Source: Micropruina sp.
GTDB taxonomy: Bacteria > Actinomycetota > Actinomycetes > Propionibacteriales > Propionibacteriaceae
Reading direction: 5' to 3'
Length of the DNA stretch: 64,000 nt
Assembly: GCA_016711105.1 (NCBI GenBank)
Contig: JADJTO010000012.1
Location: forward strand, 1 to 64,000
In this document: one piece after another, positions 1-9,360 of the stretch
How the letters are laid out: each line of letters opens with the position of its first letter
Position numbering within the stretch: position 1 is the stretch's first letter
Program-made: the position numbers and the translations under genes
Notes under the pieces: model-generated
Databases searched by the model: none
Told to the model about the DNA's origin: nothing
The model's input: only the letters and a program-made list of their open reading frames with translations

Positions 1-1273
1 CGGCCGTCCCAGGCTCGATCACCAACGGATCGTTCGGACGCAGGGTCACCGGTGACCCACCGGGCGGACGCACCTCGGTGCCGTTGGTTGATCCGAGATC
101 CTTGACCACGACGTGCCAGGCCTCGAGACGCACTTCGAGGTGTTGGCTGGAAATGTCCTTGTCGGGGTCGAGCAGCTTGGTCAGCGTGGGCTCCGCACCG
201 GTGTGACCTGCGGGCACCCGGGGATTGCGTCCCAGGATCACGCCGCGATCCAGGACGACGGTGTCGCCGTTGGACAACCGGAGCACTCCGAGCGGGGGAC
301 GAGGAACCAGAAAGGACGGCTGCGACGCCATCGTCTTGCGACACACCCGGCATCGGCCCGCATAGGCGGGGCTCAGGTGACCGCGCGGACAGCGGGTCGC
401 CTGCACCATCGGCGGCCCTGACTCTCCTGAGATCGCTGCGCTGACGTCACCGGTGGTGGTGGGGGGCGGCTCACTCAGGTTGGGCAGGACCTGGGTCGGT
501 GGTGGGAATGCTGCCGTGGGTCGAGCCGACGCCTCGTCGACGTCATCGTCATCGTCATCGTCATACTCCCAGGCCATCGTGGAGAGGAACCCTGCCTCCT
601 CGGGCGCGGGCTCCGCTTCGGGCTCGTTGTTCGGCTCGTCCGCTTCGGGTTCGATCGGCGAGCCGGGAGTGGCCAGCCAGGCCGGCACCGTGTGCCCAGA
701 AACGGTCACCGCTAGTGGGCGCGAGGGAACCTCGGACGCTGGCTGCGCGATCGACGGACTCTCGCCGTCCGGCTGTCGCTCCGGCTCGGGTCCCGCCGCA
801 TCGACCTGCCGGTGTCGATCACGGGCCGGCATCGCGGACGGGGCGACCGCAGCCGTCTGCCGAATCCGTCCGGCCAGGGCGATGCCCAGCGAGAGCGGCA
901 ACCATAACCCGGAGGGCTGCTCGTCCGTCCCGATCAAGGTCACGGGTTCTGCGGGAAGAGTCTGATCAAGCCACCAGACGCCAGTCGCGGCCAGCGACCC
1001 GGCGCCCTCGGTCTCGACCCGGAAGTCACCACGCACGATCACCCGAACCGAGTCCGTAGCAGTCTGGGCCATGGCAAAGTCGGTGACGCTGCGCAAGCCC
1101 TGGCTGACCAGGATCTCCAAGAGGTCATCAAGGTTGCTGCCGGGATCGTCCAGCGTCGCCATGATCGCCCCGATCCGCTCGTCGGTGGGGGCCAACCCGA
1201 CCAGGAGGGCGATCCGAGGTCCGCAGACCGCGGTGGCACCACCTGGCGTGTAGCTGAACGTGGCAACGCTCAT
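1..1273 (-). CDS. FHA-domain protein, 3' end beyond window
   Basis: The frame is open from an ATG at 1273 to the window edge. An SD (AAAGGG) lies 6 nt upstream of this ATG, so I prefer it to the in-frame ATG at 1279. The N-terminal ~140 residues are an unrecognised domain starting MSVATFSYTPGGA. A long acidic, Pro-rich linker with a run of Asp follows (coded near 540-560). A small zinc-ribbon-like CPRGHLSP...CRVC motif comes next, then a forkhead-associated domain with the expected SSQHLEV and LGSTNGT elements. FHA domains bind phosphothreonine peptides, so the protein probably acts in Ser/Thr-kinase signalling; its partner is not visible. The stop codon is not in the window, so the C-terminus is unknown. 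It is divergent from the lipoprotein gene at 1550. Confidence 0.85.
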   Translation of the reverse strand, partial: MSVATFSYTPGGATAVCGPRIALLVGLAPTDERIGAIMATLDDPGSNLDDLLEILVSQGLRSVTDFAMAQTATDSVRVIVRGDFRVETEGAGSLAATGVWWLDQTLPAEPVTLIGTDEQPSGLWLPLSLGIALAGRIRQTAAVAPSAMPARDRHRQVDAAGPEPERQPDGESPSIAQPASEVPSRPLAVTVSGHTVPAWLATPGSPIEPEADEPNNEPEAEPAPEEAGFLSTMAWEYDDDDDDDVDEASARPTAAFPPPTQVLPNLSEPPPTTTGDVSAAISGESGPPMVQATRCPRGHLSPAYAGRCRVCRKTMASQPSFLVPRPPLGVLRLSNGDTVVLDRGVILGRNPRVPAGHTGAEPTLTKLLDPDKDISSQHLEVRLEAWHVVVKDLGSTNGTEVRPPGGSPVTLRPNDPLVIEPGTA

Positions 1274-1549
1274 CCTCATCCCTTTCCCGGTTCACCGCGC
1301 GACACCTGTGCCCTCGACCGTCGAGATCGAGCCGGTGAGTCGCTGGAGATCACCCTCCCATTGTCGCGGCCAGGCGCGGCGGATGCTTGGCCACGTGAGC
1401 GCGTCCCGCCCAGAACGAGCGGCAAAGGCTGACAGGAAGCTCACAGACAGCTCAAAGCATGCGGCCAACTGCCCCCGACAAGCTGTTCTCAACGCACTGA
1501 AAACCACGAACCGGTTCTGAAGCCGGACCTGAGATAGGAAACAAACGCC

Positions 1550-2980
1550 ATGAACAAGTTCAAGCTCTGGATCGCCGCCGGCCTGGCCACCATCGCCCTG
1601 GGGGTCACCGGCTGCACGGTCGGCACCGGCGTCGCCGCGACCACCGGCACGACCACGACCAGCACCACGACGAGCACCGGCTCCACGGCCGCAACCACGC
1701 TGACCGCCGACCACGACAGCACCGCAGACCACACCTGGGACGCCAGCGCCGAGGTGGCGATCGATCTGAGCAACCCCGCCGCCACGAGCGGCGTCACGGT
1801 CAGCAACGGCGTGATCACGATCACCCAGGCCGGCGCCTACCGCCTCAGCGGGACCTTGGCCGACGGCCAAGTCGTCGTCGACACGGCTGATTCCGCGAAC
1901 GTGTACCTGATCTTGGACGACGCGTCGATCACCAACGCGGACGGCTCGGCTCTGGCCATCCTGAACGCCGAACTCGCCCTCGTTGTGCTGCCCGATGGCA
2001 CGACCAGCACGCTGACCGACGGGGCCGGCTATGCCGCGACTGGGGACGACGATCCCGACGCCGCCCTCTACAGCGCCTCGGACCTGACCATTCTCGGCGG
2101 CGGCGCGCTCACCGTGAACGGCAAGTTCAACGACGCGATCAACAGCCGCGACGGCATCGTCATCGTCGACGGGACGATCACCGTCAACGCGGTCGATGAC
2201 GGCATCCGGGGCCAGGACTACGTCGTGGTCAAGGACGGCACCGTCAACGTGACCGCCACGGATGACGGCCTCAAGTCCGACAACGAGGAGGACACCTCCC
2301 TTGGTTACCTGAGCGTGACCGACGGCGCGGTGACCATCTCGTCCGGCGATGACGCGATGCACTCGGTGAATGCGCTGAACATCTCAGGCGGCACGGTGGA
2401 CATCACGAAGTCCGTGGAGGGCCTGGAGTCGCTCAACATCACGATCAGCGGCGGCACGACGAACGTGGTCTCCTCCGATGACGCGACCAACGCCACCGAC
2501 ACCTTGACGGGCACGGCCAGCGGTCTGCTGACCATCTCGGGGGGCCAGCTCACGGTGAACTCGGAGGGCGACGGCCTGGATGCCAACGGCTCGATCGTCA
2601 TGACCGGCGGCGACGTGGTGGTCAACGGTCCCACGATGGGTGGGAACGGTTCCCTCGACTACGACGGCACCTTCCTCATCAGCGGCGGCACCCTGGTGGC
2701 AGCCGGGAGTTCCGGTATGGCCCAGGCGCCGAGCACCACGTCCACTCAGAAGTCCCTGATGGCCTCGGTGAATGCCGCGGCCGGGTCGAAGGTCGAGTTC
2801 ATCGACTCGTCCGGCACGGTGGTGGCCACGATCACCACGGTCAAGCAGGTGCAGAACGTGGTCGTTTCCAGCCCCGAGATCAAGGAGGGTGAGACCTACA
2901 CGGTGTCGGTCAACGGCTCCGAGGTCGGCACTACCGACACCTCCCAGGCGGTCAGCAGCGGACGGGGTCCGCGCCGCTGA
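1550..2980 (+). CDS. Cthe_2159-type carbohydrate-binding beta-helix lipoprotein
   Basis: 476 residues. An N-terminal signal peptide ends in a lipobox (VTGC, Cys22), so the protein should be a lipoprotein on the outer face of the membrane. A Thr/Ser-rich linker follows. The body is a run of parallel beta-helix-like repeats with recurring 'ISGGT', 'DDGI' and 'GDGLDANGS' turns and many Asp residues, which match the Cthe_2159 family. That family binds acidic polysaccharides such as polygalacturonate and calcium. The same surface role is inferred here; no catalytic residues are claimed. A strong hairpin follows at 3017-3048. The 270 bp upstream hold the divergent control region shared with the FHA gene. 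Confidence 0.8.
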   Translation: MNKFKLWIAAGLATIALGVTGCTVGTGVAATTGTTTTSTTTSTGSTAATTLTADHDSTADHTWDASAEVAIDLSNPAATSGVTVSNGVITITQAGAYRLSGTLADGQVVVDTADSANVYLILDDASITNADGSALAILNAELALVVLPDGTTSTLTDGAGYAATGDDDPDAALYSASDLTILGGGALTVNGKFNDAINSRDGIVIVDGTITVNAVDDGIRGQDYVVVKDGTVNVTATDDGLKSDNEEDTSLGYLSVTDGAVTISSGDDAMHSVNALNISGGTVDITKSVEGLESLNITISGGTTNVVSSDDATNATDTLTGTASGLLTISGGQLTVNSEGDGLDANGSIVMTGGDVVVNGPTMGGNGSLDYDGTFLISGGTLVAAGSSGMAQAPSTTSTQKSLMASVNAAAGSKVEFIDSSGTVVATITTVKQVQNVVVSSPEIKEGETYTVSVNGSEVGTTDTSQAVSSGRGPRR

Positions 2981-3016
2981 GCTCGACCCTGATCTCCACG
3001 TAGCCCCCGAACTGAG

Positions 3017-3048
3017 CTCTTCGCCCGCGGTATACCGCGGGCGAAGAG
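3017..3048. terminator. Perfect 14-bp-stem terminator, probably bidirectional
   Basis: The arm CTCTTCGCCCGCGG (3017-3030) pairs perfectly with 3035-3048 around a TATA loop, and TTCTTTG follows. It sits between two converging genes, the lipoprotein ending at 2980 and tgt ending at 3110. Confidence 0.85.
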
Positions 3049-3109
3049 TTCTTTGTGCGGGCGACGTGCTGATGTTTGACCTGCAGGCACCCGGGATGGC
3101 CTCGGCAGA

Positions 3110-4389
3110 TCAGCTGCCGTAGAAGCGTCCGAGGAAGTCGGCCTTGAAGTCGTAGAACCGATCGGTCTGGATCGCCTCGCGGATCCGATCCACCAGCCGC
3201 ACGGTGAACCGCTCGTTGTGGATCGTGGCGAGGGTCGAGGCGAGCATCTCGCGAGCCTTGAACAGGTGGTGCAGGTAGGCGCGGGTGTAGTGGGCGCAGG
3301 TGTAGCAGTCGCAGTCGTCCTCAATCGGACGGAAGTCGCGCCGGTTCGGAGCGGTGTTCACGTTGAACCGGCCGTCGGCGGTGTACAGCGCGGCATTGCG
3401 GGCCACCCGGGAGGGCATCACGCAGTCGAACGTGTCCGCACCGGCCTCGATGGCGGCGAAGAAGTCGTCTGGCTCCGAGATGCCGAGCAGGTGTTTGGGC
3501 TTGTCGAAGGCCAGTTCCGAGGTGACCCAGCCGACGATGGTGCCAAGGTTCTCCTTCTCCAGCGCGCCGCCGATGCCGAAGCCGTCGAAGGTCTGCCCGT
3601 CGACGTTGAGGGCGTCGAGTTGGCGGGCGGCTTGGCGCCTCAGGTCTTCGTATTGGGCCCCCTGGACGACGCCGAAGAGTGCCTGGTACGGCTTGCCCAC
3701 CCGCTTCTGGGTCAGCTCGGCGTGGGCTCGCAGGCAGCGGATCGCCCAGGCCTGGGTGCGAGCGACGGCCTGCTCCTGATAGGGCCGGGTGTTCATCAGC
3801 GTGGTGCACTCATCGAAGGCGAACATGATGTCGGCCCCCAACTCGTGCTGGATCCGCATCGACACCTCGGGGTGAACCGGTGCCGGTCGCCATTGAGGTG
3901 GCTGATGAAGGTGACCCCCTCGTCGTCGACGTGGGCGAGCCGGGTCTTGCCCTCGGCGATCACATCGTCGTTGGCCAACCCGGCAGTGTTCATCGCGAAC
4001 ACCTTCTTGAAGCCGGCACCCAGGCTCATCACTTGGAAGCCGCCGGAGTCGGTGAAGGTGGGGCCGGGCCAGTTCATGAACGATCCGAGCCCGCCGGCGG
4101 CGTCGACAATGTCGGAGCCAGGCTGCAGGAACAGGTGATAGGCGTTGGCCAGCACCGCCTGCGCGCCGAGTTCGGCCACCGCCTCGGGGAGGACGGCCTT
4201 GACCGTGGCCTTGGTGCCAACCGCCACGAACGCGGGCGTGGCGATGTCGCCGTGCGGGGTGTGAATCACGCCCGTCCGGCCCAGCTGATTGGGCAGCACA
4301 GACCCCGGGGTGAAGGAGAAGTCTCCGCGCGGGTTCACGAGCGGCTGGGTGGCGGACAGTTCGGTGGTGGTCAGGGGGGACCCGATCAC
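3110..4389 (-). CDS. tgt: Queuine tRNA-ribosyltransferase (frame broken once)
   Basis: Exchanges guanine for a queuine precursor at the wobble position of tRNAs with GUN anticodons. The N-terminal part carries the catalytic TDSGGFQVMSL motif. The C-terminal part carries the zinc site CDCYTCAHYTRAYLHHLF. The frame breaks at 3869-3872, where a GGGG run on the + strand (CCCC in the gene) is one base short. Restoring it joins HRFTP directly to EVSMRIQHEL and gives about 426 residues, a normal length. The start is uncertain; I chose the GTG at 4389, 11 nt after the rsmE stop. It is the last gene of the hrcA-dnaJ-rsmE run. The lesion looks like a homopolymer error, though a real frameshift cannot be excluded. 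Confidence 0.85.
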
Positions 4390-4399
4390 CGCGAGGCGA

Positions 4400-5140
4400 T
4401 CAGCCAACGGACGGGACAGCCAAGGCCTGGAGCTGGGCCAGCGCAACCACGCCGGCGGTCGAGGTGCGCAGCACCCCGTCCGAAATCAGACTCGGCCTCC
4501 CGCCCGCCTGGGCGAACAGCTCAAGTTCCTCAGGGCTGAGCCCGCCTTCGGGACCGATGATGATCATGATTTCGCCCTCGCTCGGCAGTTCCGCGGAGTG
4601 CAACCACTCCTGGGCTCCCTCGTGCAGGACGATGGTCAGCGTCGGCTCGGGAATGCGCAGGGCAAGCTCCGCGGTGGTCATCGGATGACTGACCCGGGGC
4701 ACTCGGAACCGTCGCGATTGCTTGGTCGCCTCCCGGGCGATGCTGCGCCAGCGGTGCAGGGCACGCTCGACCCGATCGGGAGCCCACTTCACGATGGAGC
4801 GTCCGGCCTGCCAGGGCACGATCTCGTCCACGCCCAGTTCGGTCAACATCTCGAGGGCCAACTCGGCCCGATCACCCTTGGCCAGGGCCTGGACGGCGAC
4901 ATAGCGCACCGGGGGGGCCGGAGCCTCGAGCACCTCCTGGACCTCGACGGTGATGCCACTGACGTCGGCCACCTGAACCGGTCCGCGAATGGCGTGCCCG
5001 ATGCCGTCACTGACCAGCACGACTTCACCTTTGCGGATCCGCCGCACCAAGACCGCGTGACGACCCTCATCCCCGCCCACCAGCACCATCGATCCGATCT
5101 CCAGGGAGTCGAGATCGGCCAGGAACATTGCCTCTGTCAT
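4400..5140 (-). CDS. rsmE: 16S rRNA (uracil1498-N3)-methyltransferase
   Basis: 246 residues, the full family length. It has an N-terminal PUA-like domain (GDEGRHAVLVRRIRKGE). The C-terminal SPOUT/trefoil-knot methyltransferase shows the SAM-site signature IIIGPEGGLSPEE and the LRTSTAGVVAL motif. It methylates U1498 of 16S rRNA in the assembled 30S subunit using SAM. The start overlaps the 3' end of dnaJ by 4 nt (ATGA), the usual actinobacterial order hrcA-dnaJ-rsmE. It should therefore be translationally coupled to the heat-shock transcript. Confidence 0.93.
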   Translation of the reverse strand: MTEAMFLADLDSLEIGSMVLVGGDEGRHAVLVRRIRKGEVVLVSDGIGHAIRGPVQVADVSGITVEVQEVLEAPAPPVRYVAVQALAKGDRAELALEMLTELGVDEIVPWQAGRSIVKWAPDRVERALHRWRSIAREATKQSRRFRVPRVSHPMTTAELALRIPEPTLTIVLHEGAQEWLHSAELPSEGEIMIIIGPEGGLSPEELELFAQAGGRPSLISDGVLRTSTAGVVALAQLQALAVPSVG

Positions 5141-6309
5141 TGCGTGAATGCGTCCTTCAGCCAGCTGAAAACACCTTTGTGTTGTCGCCCCACCGAAATC
5201 CCCGGACGAGCCTCATCCCGGGCCTCTGCCAGTCGGCGCATCAAGTCTCGCTGATGCTCGTCCAGCTTCGTCGGTGTTTGCACCAACAGGGTAACCCCAA
5301 GGTCACCGCGGCCTGAAGCGCGCAGGCGCGGGATCCCGCGGCCGGTCACGGTGAGCCGGGTGCCGGATTGGGTGCCCGGCGGGATGGTGATCCGGACGGT
5401 ACCCAGGTCGGCGTCCATGTCATCACGCTCGCCCTCCAACGTGGGCAGGGTGAGCTCGGTGCCGAGCGCGGCGGCGGTCATCGGCACCTTGACCACCACG
5501 TCCACGTCGTCGCCGTTGCGCTTGAACATCTCGTGCTGATGCACGGTGAGCTCCACGTACAGGTCACCGGCGGGGCCACCGCCAGGCCCGACCTCGCCCT
5601 GGGAGTCGAGGTGAACGCGGTTGCCGCTGCTGACACCGCCCGGGATCTTGACGTTGATCGTCCGTTGGCTGCGCACCCGGCCCTCACCGGAGCATTCGCC
5701 GCACGGGTTGGGAATGGTGCTGCCATAACCGCGGCAGGTGGGGCAGGGCTGGGTGGTGCGGATGTCGCCGAGGAAGGACCGCTGCACCGACGTCACATCG
5801 CCTTGGCCGCGACAGGTGCTGCACTGGACCGGTTCGGAACCCTCATGCGCGCCGGACCCGTTACACGTCGGGCAGACCACCGCGGTATCAACGCGAAGCG
5901 GCTTGGTGACGCCGAAGGCGGCCTCGGCCAACGAGAGGTCCAACCTGACGAGCGCGTCCTGGCCGCGACGGACGCGGGAGCGCGGACCCCGGGACGCGTT
6001 CTGGCCGAACATCGCGTCCACCAGGTTCGTGAAATCGAAGCCCGCTTGCCCGCCGCCGGGGAAGCCGAAACCTTGAGCGCCGCCGAAGCCACCGCCCAAC
6101 GGGTCACCGCCCCGGTCATACATGGCCCGTTTCTGCGCGTCGTGCAAGACCTCGTAGGCCTCACCGATCTGCTTGAACTTCTCCGCCGAGTCGGCTGCCT
6201 CCGAGACATCGGGGTGGTACTTCATGGCCAACTTGCGGTAGGCCTTCTTGATCTGTTCGGCGGTCGCGTCCTTGGGAACGCCCAGAACCGCGTAGTAATC
6301 AGTGCTCAC
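5137..6309 (-). CDS. dnaJ: Chaperone protein DnaJ
   Basis: 390 residues, a type I Hsp40. The J domain has HPD at residues 32-34. A Gly/Phe-rich linker follows (GGGFGGAQGFGFPGGG). Four CxxCxGxG zinc-finger repeats then appear (CPTCNGSG, CSTCRGQG, CPTCRGYG, CGECSGEG), followed by the C-terminal substrate-binding beta domains. It stimulates the DnaK ATPase and delivers unfolded clients. It lies 3 nt after hrcA, so this is the HrcA-controlled dnaJ paralogue typical of actinobacteria. No dnaK is in the window. Confidence 0.96.
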   Translation of the reverse strand: MSTDYYAVLGVPKDATAEQIKKAYRKLAMKYHPDVSEAADSAEKFKQIGEAYEVLHDAQKRAMYDRGGDPLGGGFGGAQGFGFPGGGQAGFDFTNLVDAMFGQNASRGPRSRVRRGQDALVRLDLSLAEAAFGVTKPLRVDTAVVCPTCNGSGAHEGSEPVQCSTCRGQGDVTSVQRSFLGDIRTTQPCPTCRGYGSTIPNPCGECSGEGRVRSQRTINVKIPGGVSSGNRVHLDSQGEVGPGGGPAGDLYVELTVHQHEMFKRNGDDVDVVVKVPMTAAALGTELTLPTLEGERDDMDADLGTVRITIPPGTQSGTRLTVTGRGIPRLRASGRGDLGVTLLVQTPTKLDEHQRDLMRRLAEARDEARPGISVGRQHKGVFSWLKDAFTQ

Positions 6310-6312
6310 ACA

Positions 6313-7329
6313 TCATCCTTCTGCCAGGAATCGGCCAACGTAGCGGGCTACAGCCCGCACCGAGGCAATCGTCGACGGGTAGTCCATGCGGGTCGGCCCG
6401 ACGATACCGAGCGTCGCCCACACGTCATTGGCGTGCCCGTAGGAGCTGGCCACCACCGAGGTGGCCTGCAACGGTTCATAAGGGTTCTCGTGGCCGATCC
6501 GGACGGTGACATCGGTCGACCCACCGGCCTCGCCAAGGAGCCGGAGCAGCACGACCTGTTCCTCCAGCGCTTCCAGGACGGGTTTTACCGTGGTTTCGAA
6601 CTGGTCGCCGAAGCGGGTCAGGTTCGGCACCCCGCCCACCACGACCCTGGTGGAGGGGTCAGCGGTGGTCATCTCCAGCAGCGAGGCCACAATCGAGGTG
6701 CCCAACGGACGCATGCTCAGCGGGAACTCGTCCAGGAGCACAGTGAGGCGATCCACGGCGTGCGAAGGGGCCAGGCCGACCAGGGCGCGGTTCAACCTGG
6801 TGCGGAGTTCGGCCAGATCTTCCTCGGTGGCATAGCCCAGGAGGACGGGCCGCTGCTCGACCCGTCCGCTGGAGGTGACCAAGATGACCAGGCCACGCTC
6901 CCCATGCAAGGGGACGATGTCGATGTGCCGGACGGTGGCGCTGGAGAGCACCGGGTACTGCACGATCGCGACCTGGTGGGTGATTTGAGCGAGCAGCCGG
7001 ACGGTGCGCCGCACCACGTCGTCGACATCGAGAGCTCCGGCCATGAAGGTCTGGATGGCCCGCCGCTCCGCCGGGGAGAGCGGCTTGACCGCGCCCAGGC
7101 GATCAACGAACAGGCGATAGCCCTTGTCAGTGGGGATTCGGCCGGCGCTGGTGTGGGGTTGGGTGATGTAACCCTCTTCCTCCAGCACGGCCATGTCGTT
7201 GCGCACGGTTGCGGGTGAGACGTTCAGGCTGTGCCGCTCAACCAGCGCTCGAGAGCCGACCGGCTCGCGGCTGGAGACGTAGTCGGTGACGATGGCGCGC
7301 AGGATGGCGACCTTGCGATCGTCCAACAT
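6313..7329 (-). CDS. hrcA: Heat-inducible transcription repressor HrcA
   Basis: Starts at the ATG at 7329 (MLDDRKVAIL), preceded by an SD GAAGGGGG. A longer in-frame start at 7350 would run into the CIRCE operator and is rejected. The N-terminal winged helix is typical (VSPATVRNDMAVLEEEGYI), followed by the HrcA dimerisation and inserted domain. It represses its own operon and other CIRCE genes, and its activity depends on GroEL. A CIRCE element lies 15 nt upstream of the start, so the hrcA-dnaJ-rsmE-tgt unit is autoregulated. Confidence 0.96.
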   Translation of the reverse strand: MLDDRKVAILRAIVTDYVSSREPVGSRALVERHSLNVSPATVRNDMAVLEEEGYITQPHTSAGRIPTDKGYRLFVDRLGAVKPLSPAERRAIQTFMAGALDVDDVVRRTVRLLAQITHQVAIVQYPVLSSATVRHIDIVPLHGERGLVILVTSSGRVEQRPVLLGYATEEDLAELRTRLNRALVGLAPSHAVDRLTVLLDEFPLSMRPLGTSIVASLLEMTTADPSTRVVVGGVPNLTRFGDQFETTVKPVLEALEEQVVLLRLLGEAGGSTDVTVRIGHENPYEPLQATSVVASSYGHANDVWATLGIVGPTRMDYPSTIASVRAVARYVGRFLAEG

Positions 7330-7343
7330 TCCGCACCCCCTTC

Positions 7344-7370
7344 TTGGCACTCACTCCCGGAGAGTGCCAG
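7344..7370. promoter_or_regulatory. CIRCE operator (HrcA binding site)
   Basis: TTGGCACTC (7344-7352), nine bases, then GAGTGCCAG (7362-7370). This is the canonical 9-9-9 inverted repeat with one compensated change per arm from TTAGCACTC/GAGTGCTAA. It sits directly in front of the hrcA SD. Confidence 0.95.
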
Positions 7371-7454
7371 TCTAACCAATCCCTGGCAACGCGCGACCCA
7401 CATGGGAGCCCGGCGCCGAGTCCGGTCAACGACTGCCCGGGTTAGGGTTGGGCC

Positions 7455-8291
7455 GTGCCCGAATCCAGCTTGAGCCCCTTCGTCGAACTGCGACCCGGAG
7501 TGTTCCGTGCGATCGCGGAACCGGAGGCGGTGACCATCGGCCTCGTTGTGGGAAGTCAAGGTGCCCTCGTGGTCGTCACCGGCAGCGCCATTGCCCAGGG
7601 TGCCGCGATCCGGGCTGCGGTGGAGACGGTGGCGGGCGTCCCGGTGATCGCGGCGGTCGTGACCCACGGCCACTGGGACCACGTGTACGGCCTGGCCGCG
7701 TTCGCCGATCTGCCCACGTACGGCCACGAGTCGGTGGCGGACGCCCTGCGGACCAGCCCACTCGATCTGCCTGACGACATGGCAGTAGAAATGGAGTCTC
7801 TGGTGGCGCCCAATCGTCCGTTCAGCCTGGCCAAGGCTCTCGACCTGGGCGAGCAACGGGTCGAACTGGTCCACTTCGGACGAGGTCACACCGCAGGAGA
7901 TGTGGTGGTGATCGTGCCGGGTGCCGACGTCATCTTTGCCGGGGACCTGCTGGAAGAGGCCAACCCCCCGTCCTTCGGCCCTGACTGCCACCTGCGGGAC
8001 TGGCCGGCGGCGATCGACGGGATTCTTGGCCTCCTCGGCGAGGCCACCCTGGTGGTGCCCGGGCACGGGGAGCCTGGTGATCGCGTTTTCGCCTTCACCC
8101 AGCGGGCCGAAATCTCGGCGCTGTATGGCCAGGTGGAATACCTGATCGGTCAGGGAATCAAGGAAGCCGACGCTTACCCCGCAGGCGAGTGGCCCTTCGA
8201 CGAGGCCACCGTGCGAGCAGCCCTGCCACTTGCTTACGCGCAGCTGGCCGCTCAAGGCAAGGTGCCGCGCACCAAGCTGACTCTGCTCTGA
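7455..8291 (+). CDS. Metallo-beta-lactamase-fold hydrolase
   Basis: 278 residues from a GTG at 7455, divergent from hrcA. The zinc motif HGHWDH is at residues 71-76. Later ligands are in 'GRGHTAGDVVV', 'FAGDLLEE' and 'VVPGHGEPGD', so both metal sites look complete. The length and the 'ELRPGVFRAIAEPEAVTIGL' opening resemble the broad glyoxalase II/SoxH-like hydrolase group. The substrate cannot be told from sequence. An IS630 element lies 44 nt downstream. Confidence 0.85.
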   Translation: MPESSLSPFVELRPGVFRAIAEPEAVTIGLVVGSQGALVVVTGSAIAQGAAIRAAVETVAGVPVIAAVVTHGHWDHVYGLAAFADLPTYGHESVADALRTSPLDLPDDMAVEMESLVAPNRPFSLAKALDLGEQRVELVHFGRGHTAGDVVVIVPGADVIFAGDLLEEANPPSFGPDCHLRDWPAAIDGILGLLGEATLVVPGHGEPGDRVFAFTQRAEISALYGQVEYLIGQGIKEADAYPAGEWPFDEATVRAALPLAYAQLAAQGKVPRTKLTLL

Positions 8292-8336
8292 AACCTGCGC
8301 GGGTGATCGCGGATGCCCGTCGTCAAGGGCCTGCTA

Positions 8337-8359
8337 GTGTCCTGCGCCAGTAATTCGTT
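8337..8359 (+). repeat. IS630 left inverted repeat
   Basis: GTGTCCTGCGCCAGTAATTC and three further bases, matching the right end exactly in inverse orientation. Confidence 0.92.
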
Positions 8360-8381
8360 AGGTATGTCGTAGAATGGGGTT

Positions 8382-9360
8382 ATGGCACGCCGGTCGTCCG
8401 AAAGCTGATCTGGTCCTCACTGATGAAGGCGTGAGCAACTGACGCGGTGGGCACGGCGCCGCAAATCATCGCAGGCGCTGGCGTTGCGGTCCCGGATCGT
8501 GTTGAGGCGCACGGGGGTGCCGAACACGGTGGTGGCTGAACGTCTCGGTATCAGCCGCCCCACGGTCGGAAGTGGCGCTCCCGGTTCCTGGAAGGCGGCT
8601 GAGGTTGCATGACCCCCGCCCGGGCAGGCCGGCGACGGTGTCGGTCGAGCAGGTCAGACGGGCGGGACGCGGAGTCACCGCCAACGCCACGCTGGTCCCG
8701 GCGAATGGCCACGGGCGCCTCCAATACGTCGGGGGATCTGGAAGGCGTTCGGTTTGAAGCGCACCTGACGACGGGTTCAGCTGTCAAGTTGTTCGTGGGA
8801 AGGTCACGACATCGTCGGCCTCTACCTGGCCGCGAGTCCGCGTGGTCCTCAGCGTCGACGGAAGTCCAGGTGCAGGCACTGGATCGCAGCCAGCATTCCC
8901 GATAATGCCTGGCGCCGGAAAACGCACCCAGACTACGTCGGCGGCAACGCGTTCGCGGCGATGAACGTCGCCGACGGCACCGTAATCGCTCCACCCACGC
9001 GGCTCGGCGGTCGAGTTCAAGTTCCCGCCAAGATCGACCAGAACGTACCCGACGAACTGGACGTTCATCGCGACAACTACGGCACCCACAAGCACCCCAC
9101 CGACGGCCGGCTCACCAGACATCCACGGTTCCACACGCCCCTACTCGTCATGGATCAACCAGGTCGACGACTCTTCGCCGAAGTCACCGCGATCTCCTGG
9201 ATCCGATCACCGCTCGGTCCAAGCCCTCGAGAAGGACCTCCGCGACTGGATCAAGGCATGGAATGACAACCCGAAACCCTTCATCTGGACCAAGTCCGCC
9301 GAACAGATCCTCGAATCCCTCGGCCGACTATTACAACGAATTACTGGCGCAGGACACTAG
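8382..9360 (+). pseudogene. IS630-family transposase, multiply frameshifted
   Basis: Begins at ATG 8382 with MARRSSES, then meets a stop at once. Fragments in different frames recall an IS630 transposase: an N-terminal helix-turn-helix (NTVVAERLGISRPTVG, LHDPRPGRPATVS) and a clear C-terminus (DLRDWIKAWNDNPKPFIW, then TKSAEQILESL). The reading frame ends at the TAG made by the flanking TA plus the next G. No uninterrupted catalytic core is visible, so this copy should be immobile unless helped in trans. Some of the breaks may be sequence error. Confidence 0.85.
9335..9357 (-). repeat. IS630 right inverted repeat
   Basis: Exact inverse of 8337-8359. It also encodes the last codons of the transposase remnant (QRITGAGH). 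Confidence 0.92.

Larger units (their letters stand above)
8335..9359. mobile_element. IS630-family insertion sequence, degenerate inside, intact ends
   Basis: A perfect 25-bp inverted repeat, including the TA target, bounds the element (8335-8359 and 9335-9359). The TA dinucleotide is duplicated at both ends (8335-8336 and 9358-9359), the hallmark of IS630/Tc1-mariner transposition. The element proper is 8337-9357, about 1,021 bp. The single transposase gene inside is broken in several frames. It sits between the hydrolase at 7455 and the IMPase-like gene, and its right end touches the IMPase stop codon. Confidence 0.9.

Noticed and set aside
5368..7218. 616-codon open frame on the + strand
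   Set aside because: Shadow of dnaJ and hrcA.
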